DNA of 64,000 bases, from contig NZ_AYMG01000004.1 in NCBI RefSeq assembly GCF_000633455.1, positions 1 through 64,000 on the forward strand, written 5' to 3'. Position numbers and translations under genes: made by a program. This document shows positions 1 to 8,707 of the stretch, in pieces (position 1 is the stretch's first letter; each line of letters opens with the position of its first letter). The DNA is from Pedobacter jeongneungensis (lineage in GTDB: Bacteria > Bacteroidota > Bacteroidia > Sphingobacteriales > Sphingobacteriaceae). Below the pieces are notes generated by a model that did not search any database, had not been told where the DNA came from, and was given only the letters and a program-made list of their open reading frames with translations.

Positions 1-1
1 T

Positions 2-109
2 ACTATTGCCGAAATCCCCACTTCTTGTTACGATTGGCTAATTAAATATGCAGAACAGAAAAGCGAAAATAAGAAGTTTAAAATTGCAATCGATTTAATC
101 TTCAAATAA
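2..109 (+). CDS. C-terminal end of an unknown protein (cut by window edge)
   Basis: An open frame runs from the window edge to a TAA at 107-109 and encodes 35 residues that look like genuine coding sequence (acidic and lysine-rich, ending KIAIDLIFK). The start lies outside the window. I do not recognise the family, and too little is present to assign a function. Confidence 0.45.
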   Translation, partial: TIAEIPTSCYDWLIKYAEQKSENKKFKIAIDLIFK

Positions 110-428
110 TTGAAGAAGGCCTCTTAAAAGTGCTTAAAAGCCTTGTAATCGCATTCTAAATAGCAATTATAGGATTTTTTTTTTGAAATTGCCTTAAGTG
201 ATCTATAAGTGATTTTAGAAGACAATGATTTCAAACGATTAGACAGGGTAAAGAGGTAATGTTAAAAATGTTTGACTATAGTTTATCCCTAAGGAGCAAT
301 ACCGTTACTTTGCTGGTTAAATTAAATCGATCAATTTTAAATATAAATAAGTGAAGTCTTAAAAAAGTCGTGCATAAACAATAACTAATGTAGTCTGTTT
401 AAACTAATAAAAGTTAAAGCACAACAAT
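110..428. other. Non-coding, AT-rich gap
   Basis: About 320 bases without a convincing gene on either strand. There is a nine-base T run near 176-185 but no clear hairpin before it. The last part presumably holds the promoter of the membrane protein that starts at 429, though I see no good TTG/TAnnTTTG pair. Confidence 0.4.
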
Positions 429-803
429 ATGAAATACCTGAGGATTATACTTTATTGTTTTCTGATTTCCACTATACTGTGTCTATTTGGGGTATTCGTT
501 TTACAAAAAACGAAGGTAATCGGTGCAGCTGATTCTGATTTTATTAACTTGCCTTATGGTATTGCAGTCGGTATTAATATCTGCCTTGCTATTAGCACTT
601 TGCCAGTATTATTTAACCTTAATAATGCTATGAGATCCTGCCCACTAAGGAGTACCTCAAGCTTTTTTCTACTACCAACTATATTAATATTACTCTCACT
701 ACTGTTGATGTGGGACGAGCCATGGCCAGGAGTACTCTTTGCTCTTCCTTATTTATTGGTATTGATAATTTTCTTTATACGCTTTAGACGCGAACAGCAT
801 TAA
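429..803 (+). CDS. Small four-helix membrane protein, unknown
   Basis: A 124-residue protein made almost entirely of hydrophobic segments. Four likely membrane helices lie at about residues 3-26, 41-64, 77-95 and 99-119, with a basic C-terminal tail (RFRREQH) expected in the cytoplasm. It has no catalytic motif and I do not recognise the family. The gene stands alone, with a decayed convergent ORF downstream. Start chosen at the only ATG before the first helix. Confidence 0.6.
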   Translation: MKYLRIILYCFLISTILCLFGVFVLQKTKVIGAADSDFINLPYGIAVGINICLAISTLPVLFNLNNAMRSCPLRSTSSFFLLPTILILLSLLLMWDEPWPGVLFALPYLLVLIIFFIRFRREQH

Positions 804-896
804 AAGCAATATAATGATTAGGAATTATTTTGATTTTGATTAAATATGTTATGAATAAACAACTTTCTTTTTAGGTTTACGATGTAGATCCCAATG

Positions 897-1433
897 TCAA
901 GTTACCAAATGATAATTGTTGTATATGACAGCACCAAAGTTTCCCCTTTCAACTGCACCTATTGCTATCCGATCCGCATACTTTATCTGTCCGTTCTTGT
1001 AAAGATGTTCTAAAATCTCGATCAGTTTACTTTCATCAAAGTACGCATCTGCGGAAATCTTCTGTAGCAACAGCTCCAGCAGTTGGCCTGCCATCTCGTA
1101 ATTGTTGGTGCGAATTTTTGTCTCAACGATTTTTAAAAGTCGATAGGTATTTACATCTGCCTTCTCAAGCGAAATTGTCCTATTGAACAGGTCAAAGTCC
1201 GCTATTGTTAAATTTGCTAATAGTTTTGCAAAGTATACCATTTCAAATGCTTTTTCTTTGAGATGTCTATCATCCGAGACTTCCGCAATAGAGAGTATTT
1301 TTCCCCAGACATCTCTGATTTTTTCGTCCTTATCTAGAACATCCTCGATCTTCATCCTATCTATTAAAAATTCTAACTTCTGGATATCGGCTGATTTTAT
1401 AATTGTGTTTAACAATGAGTCAGATTTTTCCAA
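897..1433 (-). pseudogene. All-helical protein fragment lacking a normal start
   Basis: The reading frame encodes a charged, alpha-helical protein of at least 178 residues with leucine-rich amphipathic segments. The only possible start inside it is a TTG at 1431-1433. The frame stays open upstream to a stop at 1470-1472 without any ATG, and that extension (VVEHIWVAFAID) also looks like coding sequence. The gene therefore seems to have lost its N-terminus. The helical pattern would suit the C-terminal part of a larger regulatory or STAND-type protein, but no motif identifies it. It sits just before an ImuB remnant on the same strand, in a decayed stretch. Confidence 0.45.
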
Positions 1434-1621
1434 ATCAATCGCAAATGCAACCCAGATGTGTTCGACAACCTACGGACAATTGTAGCGTTCTCTATTTTTT
1501 CACCAATTTGCGCGTGATATGTGTGTAGAATAAATTATAGAGATTTGTATACAGCTGACCTGATAAAATCCAAATAGCTAATTTGAGGTACTTTAAAGTC
1601 TAAAGACCAATAAACTCTACG

Positions 1622-2086
1622 CTACCCGACTTTTCGGTGAGCCTTTGAGTGAATACATTTTTTTACCTTTTCATCCCAAAAAGGTTCGCCACCCTTGACT
1701 TTTACCTCTCTGATTGAGCAGGCTGCCATCGCATCATAAATATGTCCGCGACAAGAATTCATGATATCATTTACAAGATCACTATTGATCCAATCAAAAG
1801 ATTCGTTATACCTAGCTTCCATAACAACCAGTGACTGGATTGCATTTTTGATTTGGCCATCGGCTTTTGTAACCTCATGCCGCACGCCCTCATAGATAAA
1901 AAACTTTGGTGGATGATCCGGAATAATTGCCATCACCTCTATGGAAACGGGCATTCTGAGCAGCTCTGTAGGGCATGGCTTATCCAGCCGCCAAGGGCTC
2001 TGCGGTTTTTCGGTTACCGAAACCGCTGTTAGCACCGATCTTTGAGGCCAGTATTTTGTGGCCGGCAGATATCGGTGTATAGCCTG
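1622..2086 (-). pseudogene. C-terminal fragment of an ImuB-like Y-family DNA polymerase, fused to unrelated sequence
   Basis: From the stop at 2087 down to about 1856 the translation matches the C-terminal region of Bacteroidota ImuB-type proteins, including the DUF6504 start: RSVLTAVSV, PWRLDKPCPTELL, IEVMAIIPDHPPKFFIYEG and HEVTKADG. ImuB is a catalytically inactive Y-family polymerase of the DnaE2 mutagenesis complex. After ADG the usual PERIEQEWW motif is missing, and about 77 residues of unrelated sequence follow to the stop at 1622. Everything N-terminal is also absent. I read this as a recombination scar. A GTG at 2033-2035 could start translation of the chimera, but a functional product is unlikely. 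Confidence 0.6.
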
Positions 2087-2228
2087 TTAGCCTACTTTCA
2101 GGCAACACGGTCAATCAGACGGATGCTATTATGAAAATATATTTTGCTTTCATTTATCTATTTCATCGGCTTTATATGCCTGAAAAGTTAAAAGTTATTA
2201 TTCCATACACCGATAAAAACAAGAATAG

Positions 2229-2265
2229 CAAATAAATATATCTCGTGAAAGAGATATATTATTTG
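2229..2265. repeat. Strong AT-rich hairpin
   Basis: ATATATCTC (2236-2244) pairs perfectly with GAGATATAT (2251-2259) around a six-base loop. Outer arms CAAATA and TATTTG extend the stem. It lies in the spacer between the ImuB remnant and a lipoprotein gene that ends at 2349. It could act as a weak terminator, but no long T run follows. Confidence 0.5.
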
Positions 2266-2348
2266 TTGGTTTTATCATATATAGGACCAGCAAGAATTAA
2301 GTTTTTTAAAGCTTTTCCTAAATGGTATGGCCTGAATTAATTAGGGCT

Positions 2349-2897
2349 TCATTTTTTAATTAACTGGATGTACTTAGCATCACACTCTCCAATTTGCACA
2401 TAATAATTCATAGAATTACCTGCATTTTGGATTGTAATTTGATTTTTTTGTAATAGGCCTTGAACTTCTGTTGGTAGAGTTATATCTGGATCAATTGGCT
2501 CACCTTCATCATTTAATGCGCCTTCGTTCTCACTCCACTCAATGTTTGTAAGTGTGAGATAGTAGCCGTCTTTAGCCTCGTTAAGCTCTATTTTAGCCTT
2601 ATCTGTTAAGGTTCTTGTATTAGTAGTCAATTTGTAAACTAGTTGGTCTCTCTTGTAAAAAAGCACTAAGCTTATTTCACACGACGAATCGTCTTTTTGA
2701 ATCACATACTTCCCTTCAATCGGAAATATGTTTTTCTTTATGGATGACGTTGTTTTAACTAAAGTATCAGTTTTTGCTAGTTTAGGCTTAGCATTAACTA
2801 TCATGTCACTTTTCTTCCTGTCTGCAAGGTGTACTTTTTTCTCTTCATTGCAAGAGATAAGAATCAAAAAGCAAAAAAGAACCGGTGTTATTTTCAT
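2349..2897 (-). CDS. Lipoprotein of unknown function
   Basis: A 182-residue protein with a lipoprotein signal: MKITPVLFCFLILIS followed by Cys16, the likely lipidated residue, and NEEKK. After an acidic and lysine-rich linker (about 17-55) there is one beta-rich domain (about 58-180), including EGKYVIQKDD and YYLTLTNIEW, that looks like a small secreted beta-sandwich. It should be anchored in the envelope facing the periplasm or surface. I do not recognise the domain. The gene is monocistronic with long untranslated gaps on both sides. Confidence 0.65.
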   Translation of the reverse strand: MKITPVLFCFLILISCNEEKKVHLADRKKSDMIVNAKPKLAKTDTLVKTTSSIKKNIFPIEGKYVIQKDDSSCEISLVLFYKRDQLVYKLTTNTRTLTDKAKIELNEAKDGYYLTLTNIEWSENEGALNDEGEPIDPDITLPTEVQGLLQKNQITIQNAGNSMNYYVQIGECDAKYIQLIKK

Positions 2898-3320
2898 ATG
2901 TCTAGGAAATTTAGGGTGTAAGGGTTTTGCGCTTACTGGGAGATTGAGGGGGCATAGTGAACCAGTTCCACGATAATTTTTAAATAATTTAGTTTTCCAT
3001 TCTTCAAGTTACCATCTTAATGAACACGATAAATAAAAATAGTGTTCTAACTGTCACAGTCGTTCTAAATCAATGAGAGAGCAATTAACATTCCAAAAAT
3101 GGTTTGCGAAAATTATTGTGGTTAGCTCAGTTAGGATGCCGCGAAGAAAAAAGATATAAGTATTAAGATTGGGTTAATTGTTTTTTTAGCGATTATGATT
3201 TAATATTTTGCCAGCCCCTGGCTAGAAAAAAACTGAAAAGGCGTGGTCTGATTGAAATGAAAGAAAGGTTTTCATATACCTATTTGAAGGCTGAAACTTG
3301 CCCACTGTTCAATTTTCCGC
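2898..3320. other. Gap without a recognisable gene
   Basis: About 420 bases with no supported gene on either strand. A small GCCAG-ccc-CTGGC hairpin lies near 3210-3222. The first part is the upstream region of the lipoprotein gene transcribed leftward. Confidence 0.4.
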
Positions 3321-3627
3321 TCAATTTTTTTCAAAATCTGGCTTGCATATAAATAGATGCATTTCATCCGTTCTGTATTTCTCAATTTCAATGATGTATT
3401 TTTTTTTATCGGTGATTATATTATGTGGAGTCTGTCCAAAATCTATTTTCATTTTACTAACTAATTGCACTATTCTATCGTTTATTTTCCAGGTATAATG
3501 GTGGGTCTGAAAAAAGGAAAACTTTTTTTGTTTCTATTTCAGGGTTTCTAAATTCAACTGTAAGCTTTGCGAATTTTAGAAAAGGGCTGTAGAAATAACT
3601 TTCACTAACTCTCTGAAAGGTAATCAT
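3321..3627 (-). pseudogene. Frameshifted small gene of unknown function
   Basis: Two overlapping minus-strand frames look like one broken gene. The first begins at the ATG at 3625-3627 (MITFQRVSES, then YFYSPFLKFAKLTVEF). The second continues as KINDRIVQLVSKMKIDFG and KKKYIIEIEKYRTDEMHLF to the TGA at 3321-3323. The switch falls around 3505-3525, where runs of A and T make slippage or an indel likely. Both halves have ordinary protein composition. The family is unknown. Confidence 0.35.
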
Positions 3628-3736
3628 TATCTGGTTCCACTACCCTCAACACGACTTAAAGTAATCATTTAGTGACATTTACGTATTCCCTATAAGAGTA
3701 AAAAATCTTATTTTAGCACTAATCAACCTTTACTTT

Positions 3737-4474
3737 ATGAAAAAGACCTATAATTGTGCCATTGTGGACGATGATTGGTCAGCTATACGTCTGCTCACCG
3801 ATCACATTGGGGAATTCCCGAACCTAAACGTCACCAAAACATTTACAAAGCCTATCGAGGCACTCGCTGAACTCAGCATCGATCAAAATATTGACCTTAT
3901 CTTTCTTGATATCGATATGCCGGGCCTCTCGGGTATACAGGTGGCCGAAAATCTTCGCGATATCTCCCCCAATATTATCTTCACTACCGCACACGACAGA
4001 TACGCGCTTCAGGCATTTGATGTGAGGGCAAAAGACTTTCTGCTTAAACCAATAGAGCTTGAAACTTTTACAAAAGTAGTCAACAGGGTACTTAAAGAAT
4101 GCTTTGTAAAAAAGCTGAGCAGATTCAGTTATGATGACCTTGCCTTTTTTCGTCCGGGAAGACGGGGAGTTGTCGACAGGATAGACTTATCGGCCATCAC
4201 CCATTTCAAGGGCGCAGGAAACTATGTGGATATATTCACCAAAGATGAGCGTTTCACCATATACATGACCATACAGGAGATTTCAGATATCCTCACCGCG
4301 GATGATAAATTTTTCAGGGTCCATAAATCCTACCTGATAAACGGCTCCTACGTAACGCGTATAGTAGGGAACATCGTTTATCTGGGAAAGCACCCCATAC
4401 CGATGACCAGTCCTTATAAGGCCAGGTTCTGCGACTTCGTCGGTGAGAAGATATGGGTGTCAAAGCGGGTTTGA
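3737..4474 (+). CDS. LytTR-family response regulator
   Basis: A 245-residue two-component response regulator. Residues 5-125 form the receiver domain, with the acidic cluster at D11-D13, phosphoacceptor D58 in LIFLDIDMPG, and the conserved lysine in FLLKPIE. Residues about 140-240 form a LytTR DNA-binding domain (FHFKGAGNYVDIF-like strand, then FFRVHKSYLINGSYV). LytTR proteins bind direct repeats upstream of target promoters. The likely partner is the LytS-type kinase gene starting at 4693 on the same strand. The 218-base spacer between them carries a small antisense peptide gene, which is unusual because such pairs normally abut. Confidence 0.9.
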   Translation: MKKTYNCAIVDDDWSAIRLLTDHIGEFPNLNVTKTFTKPIEALAELSIDQNIDLIFLDIDMPGLSGIQVAENLRDISPNIIFTTAHDRYALQAFDVRAKDFLLKPIELETFTKVVNRVLKECFVKKLSRFSYDDLAFFRPGRRGVVDRIDLSAITHFKGAGNYVDIFTKDERFTIYMTIQEISDILTADDKFFRVHKSYLINGSYVTRIVGNIVYLGKHPIPMTSPYKARFCDFVGEKIWVSKRV

Positions 4475-4639
4475 TCTTTTATTCGAAGGTAGCTTGCCAT
4501 CTTGCACAGCGCCCGTCCCAACGGTAATAATGGTCAGACTCGTTTCTGTAGGATCAGTACTGGTTCCCTTTTTTTCTTCTCCGGAGCGGAAAACAAACAC
4601 CGTTCTCTTGCTCAGTTTAGTGTGGCTATAATGTTTCAT
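4460..4639 (-). CDS. Small Ser/Thr-rich peptide, possible exported or modified peptide precursor
   Basis: A 59-codon ORF in the spacer between the response regulator and kinase genes, on the opposite strand, overlapping the regulator's 3' end by 15 bases. It starts MKHYSHTKLSKRTVFVF and has a core rich in Thr and Ser (GTSTDPTETSLTIITVGTG). A basic, hydrophobic leader followed by a TDPT-type Thr-rich core recalls short peptide ORFs I remember from Bacteroidota near signalling genes, but this is a memory-based comparison. There are no cysteines, so a classical lanthipeptide is unlikely. The plus-strand ORF over the same bases reads as its shadow. Confidence 0.4.
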   Translation of the reverse strand: MKHYSHTKLSKRTVFVFRSGEEKKGTSTDPTETSLTIITVGTGAVQDGKLPSNKRSNPL

Positions 4640-4692
4640 AAAAGAAACTTAGCCCTATAAAAAACCAAATTCGAACTTATTACGCAAGGCTT

Positions 4693-5790
4693 ATGTCGAC
4701 TTACGCAAAACCGATACTTAACTTAAAAAATAAACTAGGCAATTGGCTATTTCACCTTGGGGCATGGTGTGCTTACATGCTATACGAGTCTTTTTCCGTA
4801 GCCCTGGCGACGGGCACTTTCAGCAAACTCAGCTTTTACCTTCTACATTACGCCGTCAATATCCTGCTGTTCTATTTCCACGCTTTCGTAGTTCTTCCTG
4901 TTGCCGCATCAGCTAGAAGAAATATCATATGGAAGCTAACACTACTGACGATATTTGAAATAGCCCTTTTTCTTGCCTTTAAGTTTGGAACAGACCACTT
5001 TATAGCGCTGTTATATCCTCAGATGAGCAGAAATCAAATTATCCTGGATCAAAAATTCATTGCCGGGGGCATCTGGCGCAGCGTATATTTTATCCTCCTG
5101 GCATCAGGTTATTATTACCTGCGGTATTACATCAAGGAACGCGACAACATTGAACTTTTGAAAAAAAGGGCCTATGAGGAAGCATTAAAGGCTAAGGAAA
5201 GCCTTATTGAGCTCAACAATGCAAGAAATGCCTTTCTCAGGGCGCAGATCAATCCCCATTTCCTGTTCAATACACTAAACTTTATTTACAGCAGCATTCA
5301 CAAAACAAACCCGTCTGCAGCAAAGACACTATCATTACTCGCAAAAATCATGCGATATGCCCTGGAGAGTGGTAACGGCCCCGGGCTAACCGTTCTGGAA
5401 GATGAACTCGGACCTGCTAAACTGCTGCTGGACCTGTGGAAAATCAGACAGGAAGATGAAAATACAGAAATTATACTTGACATCGATGATGAATCCAAAA
5501 GAGCGAAATTTGTTCCCCTGGTGATACTCACGCTCCTGGAAAACATGTTAAAACATGGAAACCTCAGCGATGCTCAACATCCCGGAATGCTGAAAATCAG
5601 GGTCAAGGCTTCTCAGATAATGGTGATGAGCAAAAACCTCATCAATACCGGGCTGAACGATTCAGGATACCACACTGGTCTACAAAACGTAAGGCAGCGG
5701 CTTTTTCTTACCTATGGCAAAGAAGCTGTCATGAGGCAATATGTAAAGGAGAATTATTTTATCGTTCAGATCACTTCGCCACTAAGATAA
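4693..5790 (+). CDS. LytS-type sensor histidine kinase
   Basis: A 365-residue membrane histidine kinase of the His_kinase (PF06580) family. Four membrane helices lie at about residues 16-40, 44-72, 78-100 and 120-142, followed by a short coiled coil. The phosphorylation motif QINPHFLFNTLNF has the active His at 189. The ATPase domain has a modified N box (LLENMLKHGN) and a GLQNVRQRL segment, but the middle glycine box is weak, as is common in this family. No large sensor domain is present, so signals are probably sensed in the membrane. It most likely phosphorylates the LytTR regulator encoded upstream. Confidence 0.88.
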   Translation: MSTYAKPILNLKNKLGNWLFHLGAWCAYMLYESFSVALATGTFSKLSFYLLHYAVNILLFYFHAFVVLPVAASARRNIIWKLTLLTIFEIALFLAFKFGTDHFIALLYPQMSRNQIILDQKFIAGGIWRSVYFILLASGYYYLRYYIKERDNIELLKKRAYEEALKAKESLIELNNARNAFLRAQINPHFLFNTLNFIYSSIHKTNPSAAKTLSLLAKIMRYALESGNGPGLTVLEDELGPAKLLLDLWKIRQEDENTEIILDIDDESKRAKFVPLVILTLLENMLKHGNLSDAQHPGMLKIRVKASQIMVMSKNLINTGLNDSGYHTGLQNVRQRLFLTYGKEAVMRQYVKENYFIVQITSPLR

Positions 5791-5814
5791 AACTAGAAGC
5801 GAGGCGCAGCGCAA

Positions 5815-5843
5815 CAAAAAAGCCGCCGAAAAAATCTGGCGGC
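5815..5843 (-). terminator. Rho-independent terminator of the Hc1 gene
   Basis: On the minus strand GCCGCC pairs with GGCGGC around a ten-base loop and is followed at once by TTTTTT. It lies 27 bases beyond the stop of the Hc1 gene and also separates that gene from the convergent kinase gene. Confidence 0.8.
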
Positions 5844-5869
5844 CAATTTCCCAAAACAGTAGTAACGAA

Positions 5870-6049
5870 TTATTTATCGCTATTTTTTTTCTCCGTAACC
5901 TCAGCTCTGATTTCCTGAGCCAAAACTTTGAGGTCCTGCATTGCCTTGCGAACACGGGTTCCCGCAGCTGAATTACCGCCATCATAGAATTTTGTTACGT
6001 CTGCCTCTACCGAAGAGATTACTTCCTGTACTTTTTTGAATTTATCCAT
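5870..6049 (-). CDS. Histone H1-like protein Hc1
   Basis: A 59-residue protein starting MDKFKKVQEVISSVEADV and containing GTRVRKAMQDLKVLAQEI, followed by a lysine-rich tail (EKKNSDK). This is the short Hc1-like form widespread in Bacteroidota, where a single small helical domain replaces the long lysine-rich tail of chlamydial Hc1. The name comes from homology. The product is probably a nucleoid-associated protein. The gene is monocistronic with a clear terminator downstream. Confidence 0.85.
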   Translation of the reverse strand: MDKFKKVQEVISSVEADVTKFYDGGNSAAGTRVRKAMQDLKVLAQEIRAEVTEKKNSDK

Positions 6050-6504
6050 AATTTATTACTTATTTGGCTCGCGGGCCATATTAAAGTTGTTTCACGCTTA
6101 CCATAAGCGCAGGTCAAAAATAATAATTTTTGCAGAAAGCAAGACTTTTACAAACAACATTTGCTTATTTCAAATTTTACCTAAATTGCTTACTATTATC
6201 AAATTCGTCCAGGAGCGTTTTCGAATCAAAAGAGTGCAGAGTGACCAGGGCCAAGCAGGAAGTAGAATATTTTTCAATCCGGTAATAGGCCTTACCTAAT
6301 GCATCGAGAATACAATCCGAATGTACATCTATTCAAAAACGCCCCTCTACATAAACCAAAGACCAATGGCTAGAATAATTACAGGAACGCATTACGGAGC
6401 CTTAGTTAAGGGCGTCAAAATTTCGGATAAGAGTTGGATTAAAAACTTTTTTGGATTTTTGATAAAACCAAGCTTTAATGCCGGATCTTGATATTTTGTT
6501 GCTA
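6050..6504. other. Gap with one doubtful small ORF
   Basis: About 450 bases. An open plus-strand frame at 6321-6491 encodes 56 residues (containing MARIITGTHYGALVKGVK) but shows no family match or clear ribosome binding site, so I do not call it. The first 100 bases form the upstream region of the Hc1 gene. Confidence 0.35.
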
Positions 6505-7164
6505 TCAGTTTTTTTTGTACATCTTTTCATTAGCCTGCTCTGCAGACAATTCTTTATCCCAGACAACCTTAGATTTATAACTGCTCTCCAAGGTCATGAT
6601 ATAATCTACCATCGGGGGAAGCCCCACAGAGCTGCGACGGGCTTCAAGACCACTAGCATCTTCCACAGGCCAGATGTTAACTATGCTGCCAATCCTAAAA
6701 GTCTGTGTGCCATATAGCTGCTTTTTTCCGCTACGAAGCTGTATACGGTCCTGCAAAGTTGCCAAATCACTTTTCGCTACATTTCCAAGTTGAGCCTGTT
6801 CGACCAGCAAGGGCAGGTATTTTCGCATGAATGCGGTATCAGCATGATCAATCACTAGAAACAAGGTATGGTTTTCCATACTGTTCAGATTATTGGGCCA
6901 CCCGCACCTGTCGAGTAAAGATGCTACAAAAAGTTGATTCTGCTTATCTGACAATTGCATTTCAAGTGCCATTTCCTTTAACTTTGCCGCATTCTGAGAG
7001 GGCATCTCCTGACGGATCTTTGCCCTTATCTGCTGATCGTTATCCATGATACTTTTTAGCTGGGCCTTTAAAGCTACGCTGTCTGTACAAGGTATTTCCT
7101 GTGCATAGATGGCATGTAGTCCTATGATCACAAAACATAGGCAAATGGAAAATGTTTTTCTCAT
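6505..7164 (-). CDS. Secreted DUF6624-family protein
   Basis: A 219-residue protein with a Sec signal peptide (MRKTFSICLCFVIIGLHAIYAQ, cleavage probably after AYAQ-type alanine near residue 20). The mature part carries the DUF6624 signature: repeated charged helices, then LFLVIDHADTAFMRKYLP, LQDRIQLRSGKKQLYGTQ and a conserved arginine-rich segment ARRSSVGLPP. The family is uncharacterised and common in Bacteroidota and other soil bacteria. The protein should act in the periplasm or outside the cell. A second, N-terminally truncated copy of the family lies at 12224-12586, so the window has seen duplication or repeated acquisition. Confidence 0.75.
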   Translation of the reverse strand: MRKTFSICLCFVIIGLHAIYAQEIPCTDSVALKAQLKSIMDNDQQIRAKIRQEMPSQNAAKLKEMALEMQLSDKQNQLFVASLLDRCGWPNNLNSMENHTLFLVIDHADTAFMRKYLPLLVEQAQLGNVAKSDLATLQDRIQLRSGKKQLYGTQTFRIGSIVNIWPVEDASGLEARRSSVGLPPMVDYIMTLESSYKSKVVWDKELSAEQANEKMYKKN

Positions 7165-7281
7165 GGTAAAGTTTAAGTTCTGTATTTTAAATTGAGTGCT
7201 GATATATTGTCGTGAAATTAAAGTAGGTGAGTTAGTTAAATTTAAGTCCGGCTACTGAGCGCTGCGAGCTTTCTTGCCAAG

Positions 7282-7877
7282 TTACCTGAGAGCCACTGCT
7301 GCGATCTCTGCGGTAACATAGCATAGGATTACATATCCCGAATTGTTATATTCAAACTTTTCCCCTGGAGCAAAATCTACCGGCTCTTCTTTGAAAAAAT
7401 CTACCATCATTTTAGGTGTCATTTCCTTCTGGGCAATCTCTGATAGGGTTTTAATTTTGGTGAAATCCTTTATTCCTGAGGTATGGGTAAGCAGGTGGTG
7501 TATGGTGATTGCCTTCCCTGCGGGATGATCTGCAATATATTTGGAAAGCTGGTGGTGACCAGTAATTTCCCCTGCTGCTCGAGCATGATAATCGCCACCG
7601 CAGTAAACTGCTTAGTCATCGAACCCAGCTCGAAGACGTTTTCAGCCTTGAGACCATTACCTACCTCCAGGTTTGCTTTACCAAAAGTTTTCTCATAGAT
7701 TGTTTTCCCGCCATGGGCAACCATAAAAACTGTACCCGGACCATTCTGGTTAGAGAATTCTTTTAAGATGAGGCTGTCAATGCCGTGCTTAAGGTTTTGT
7801 GCCTTAAGCATCCCAAAGGAGAATAAAACAATAAACAACCCGCATAGCAAGCTTCGGTGGTATTTAAACATTATCAT
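7282..7877 (-). pseudogene. Frameshifted and truncated serine hydrolase (class C beta-lactamase fold)
   Basis: The N-terminal half has a signal peptide (FIVLFSFGMLKAQ) and the SxxK active-site motif SMTK in ELGSMTKQFTAVAI, typical of the beta-lactamase/transpeptidase-like family. Near 7535-7550 the frame shifts after GKLLV. The continuation is readable in another frame as QLSKYIADHPAGKAITIHH, then LLTHTSGIKDF and FEYNNSGY, which contains the YxN-type motif. It then breaks off after GYVILC and stops at 7282. The C-terminal half with the HxG motif is absent. Two independent lesions argue for a true pseudogene rather than a sequencing error. Confidence 0.75.
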
Positions 7878-8067
7878 GTGATTTTTATATATCTCTTGGA
7901 CGCAACTTTAAAAAGAATGGCTACAGCTAAAATGCTCTTCCGGAACACCACAATAACATTTATATTTAAAAACCAATAGTTTATTTTTTCAGCCCTGATT
8001 ATTTATTAGCTTGTTTTTCAAATACTTTCCGCCACATTATCTGCCATATCTGTTGCAGCGGCCATTT

Positions 8068-8697
8068 TTAATGCAGCTTTACCTTTAATATTTCTCCATT
8101 CTCCTTTATCTCTACAAACTCCTCGATCCGGTCCTGGATATTTTTGCTATACTCTTTTTTCTGGTAATAATCAGTCTGCCCACCATAGTTGTTGTATCCG
8201 GTACCTGTATAGGCATTATATGAACCCTTCAGGGTATAATCAAGCATTCCCTGCAAAAAGTACCTTCCAGGCTTCATGTCGGGAAAGGTAAATTCACCAT
8301 CGCTATTGGTAATCGCCTCGAGCCTGTAGCGGTATGCATCTTTGGAGAGATACACAAAGCGTCGTTTTCTGGTACTCTCCTTTTCCTTACGAAGCCTGTA
8401 CCAGTCTTCAAAATAAGACGTTACCGGTAAAAGTACTACCGTCATGTTGTTGGCGAGTATTCTGGGCGAAAGCGGAACGCTATATCCAAGCGGGTGTTTC
8501 TGCCTGGTAAAGGCTACGCCTTTGATGACGGCGGTGCCTTTTGCGAGCATTTTTTTTGCCTGTAGAGAATCAAAAGCCACTTGTGGATATATCGCTTGGA
8601 TCTTATCTTTTTTCTCTGGTTCTTTATACTGCGCTGCAGCATGAAGGCCAGCGTAGATGGTAAAAAGGAATGCAATAAAATATTTTGTAGTTTTCAT
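8068..8697 (-). CDS. Secreted protein with carboxypeptidase-regulatory-like domain
   Basis: A protein of about 209 residues. I chose the start at MKTTKYFIAFLF because a typical signal peptide follows (cleavage near HAAAQ); an upstream ATG at 8730 would add 11 residues and overlap the next gene. The middle and C-terminal part contains an Ig-like segment with NSDGEFTFPDMKPGRYFL, typical of carboxypeptidase-regulatory or CnaB-like beta-sandwich domains found on exported Bacteroidota proteins. Tyr- and Gly-rich YNNYGGQ lies before the C-terminus. It is probably co-transcribed with the lipoprotein gene upstream. Function unknown. Confidence 0.65.
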   Translation of the reverse strand: MKTTKYFIAFLFTIYAGLHAAAQYKEPEKKDKIQAIYPQVAFDSLQAKKMLAKGTAVIKGVAFTRQKHPLGYSVPLSPRILANNMTVVLLPVTSYFEDWYRLRKEKESTRKRRFVYLSKDAYRYRLEAITNSDGEFTFPDMKPGRYFLQGMLDYTLKGSYNAYTGTGYNNYGGQTDYYQKKEYSKNIQDRIEEFVEIKENGEILKVKLH

Positions 8698-8707
8698 CTT
8701 ATCATTT

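Noticed and set aside
3298..3498. 66-codon plus-strand ORF
   Set aside because: It is antisense to a more convincing, frameshifted minus-strand gene at 3321-3627.
6321..6491. 56-codon plus-strand ORF in the gap after the Hc1 gene
   Set aside because: No family, no start signal and no conservation evidence.
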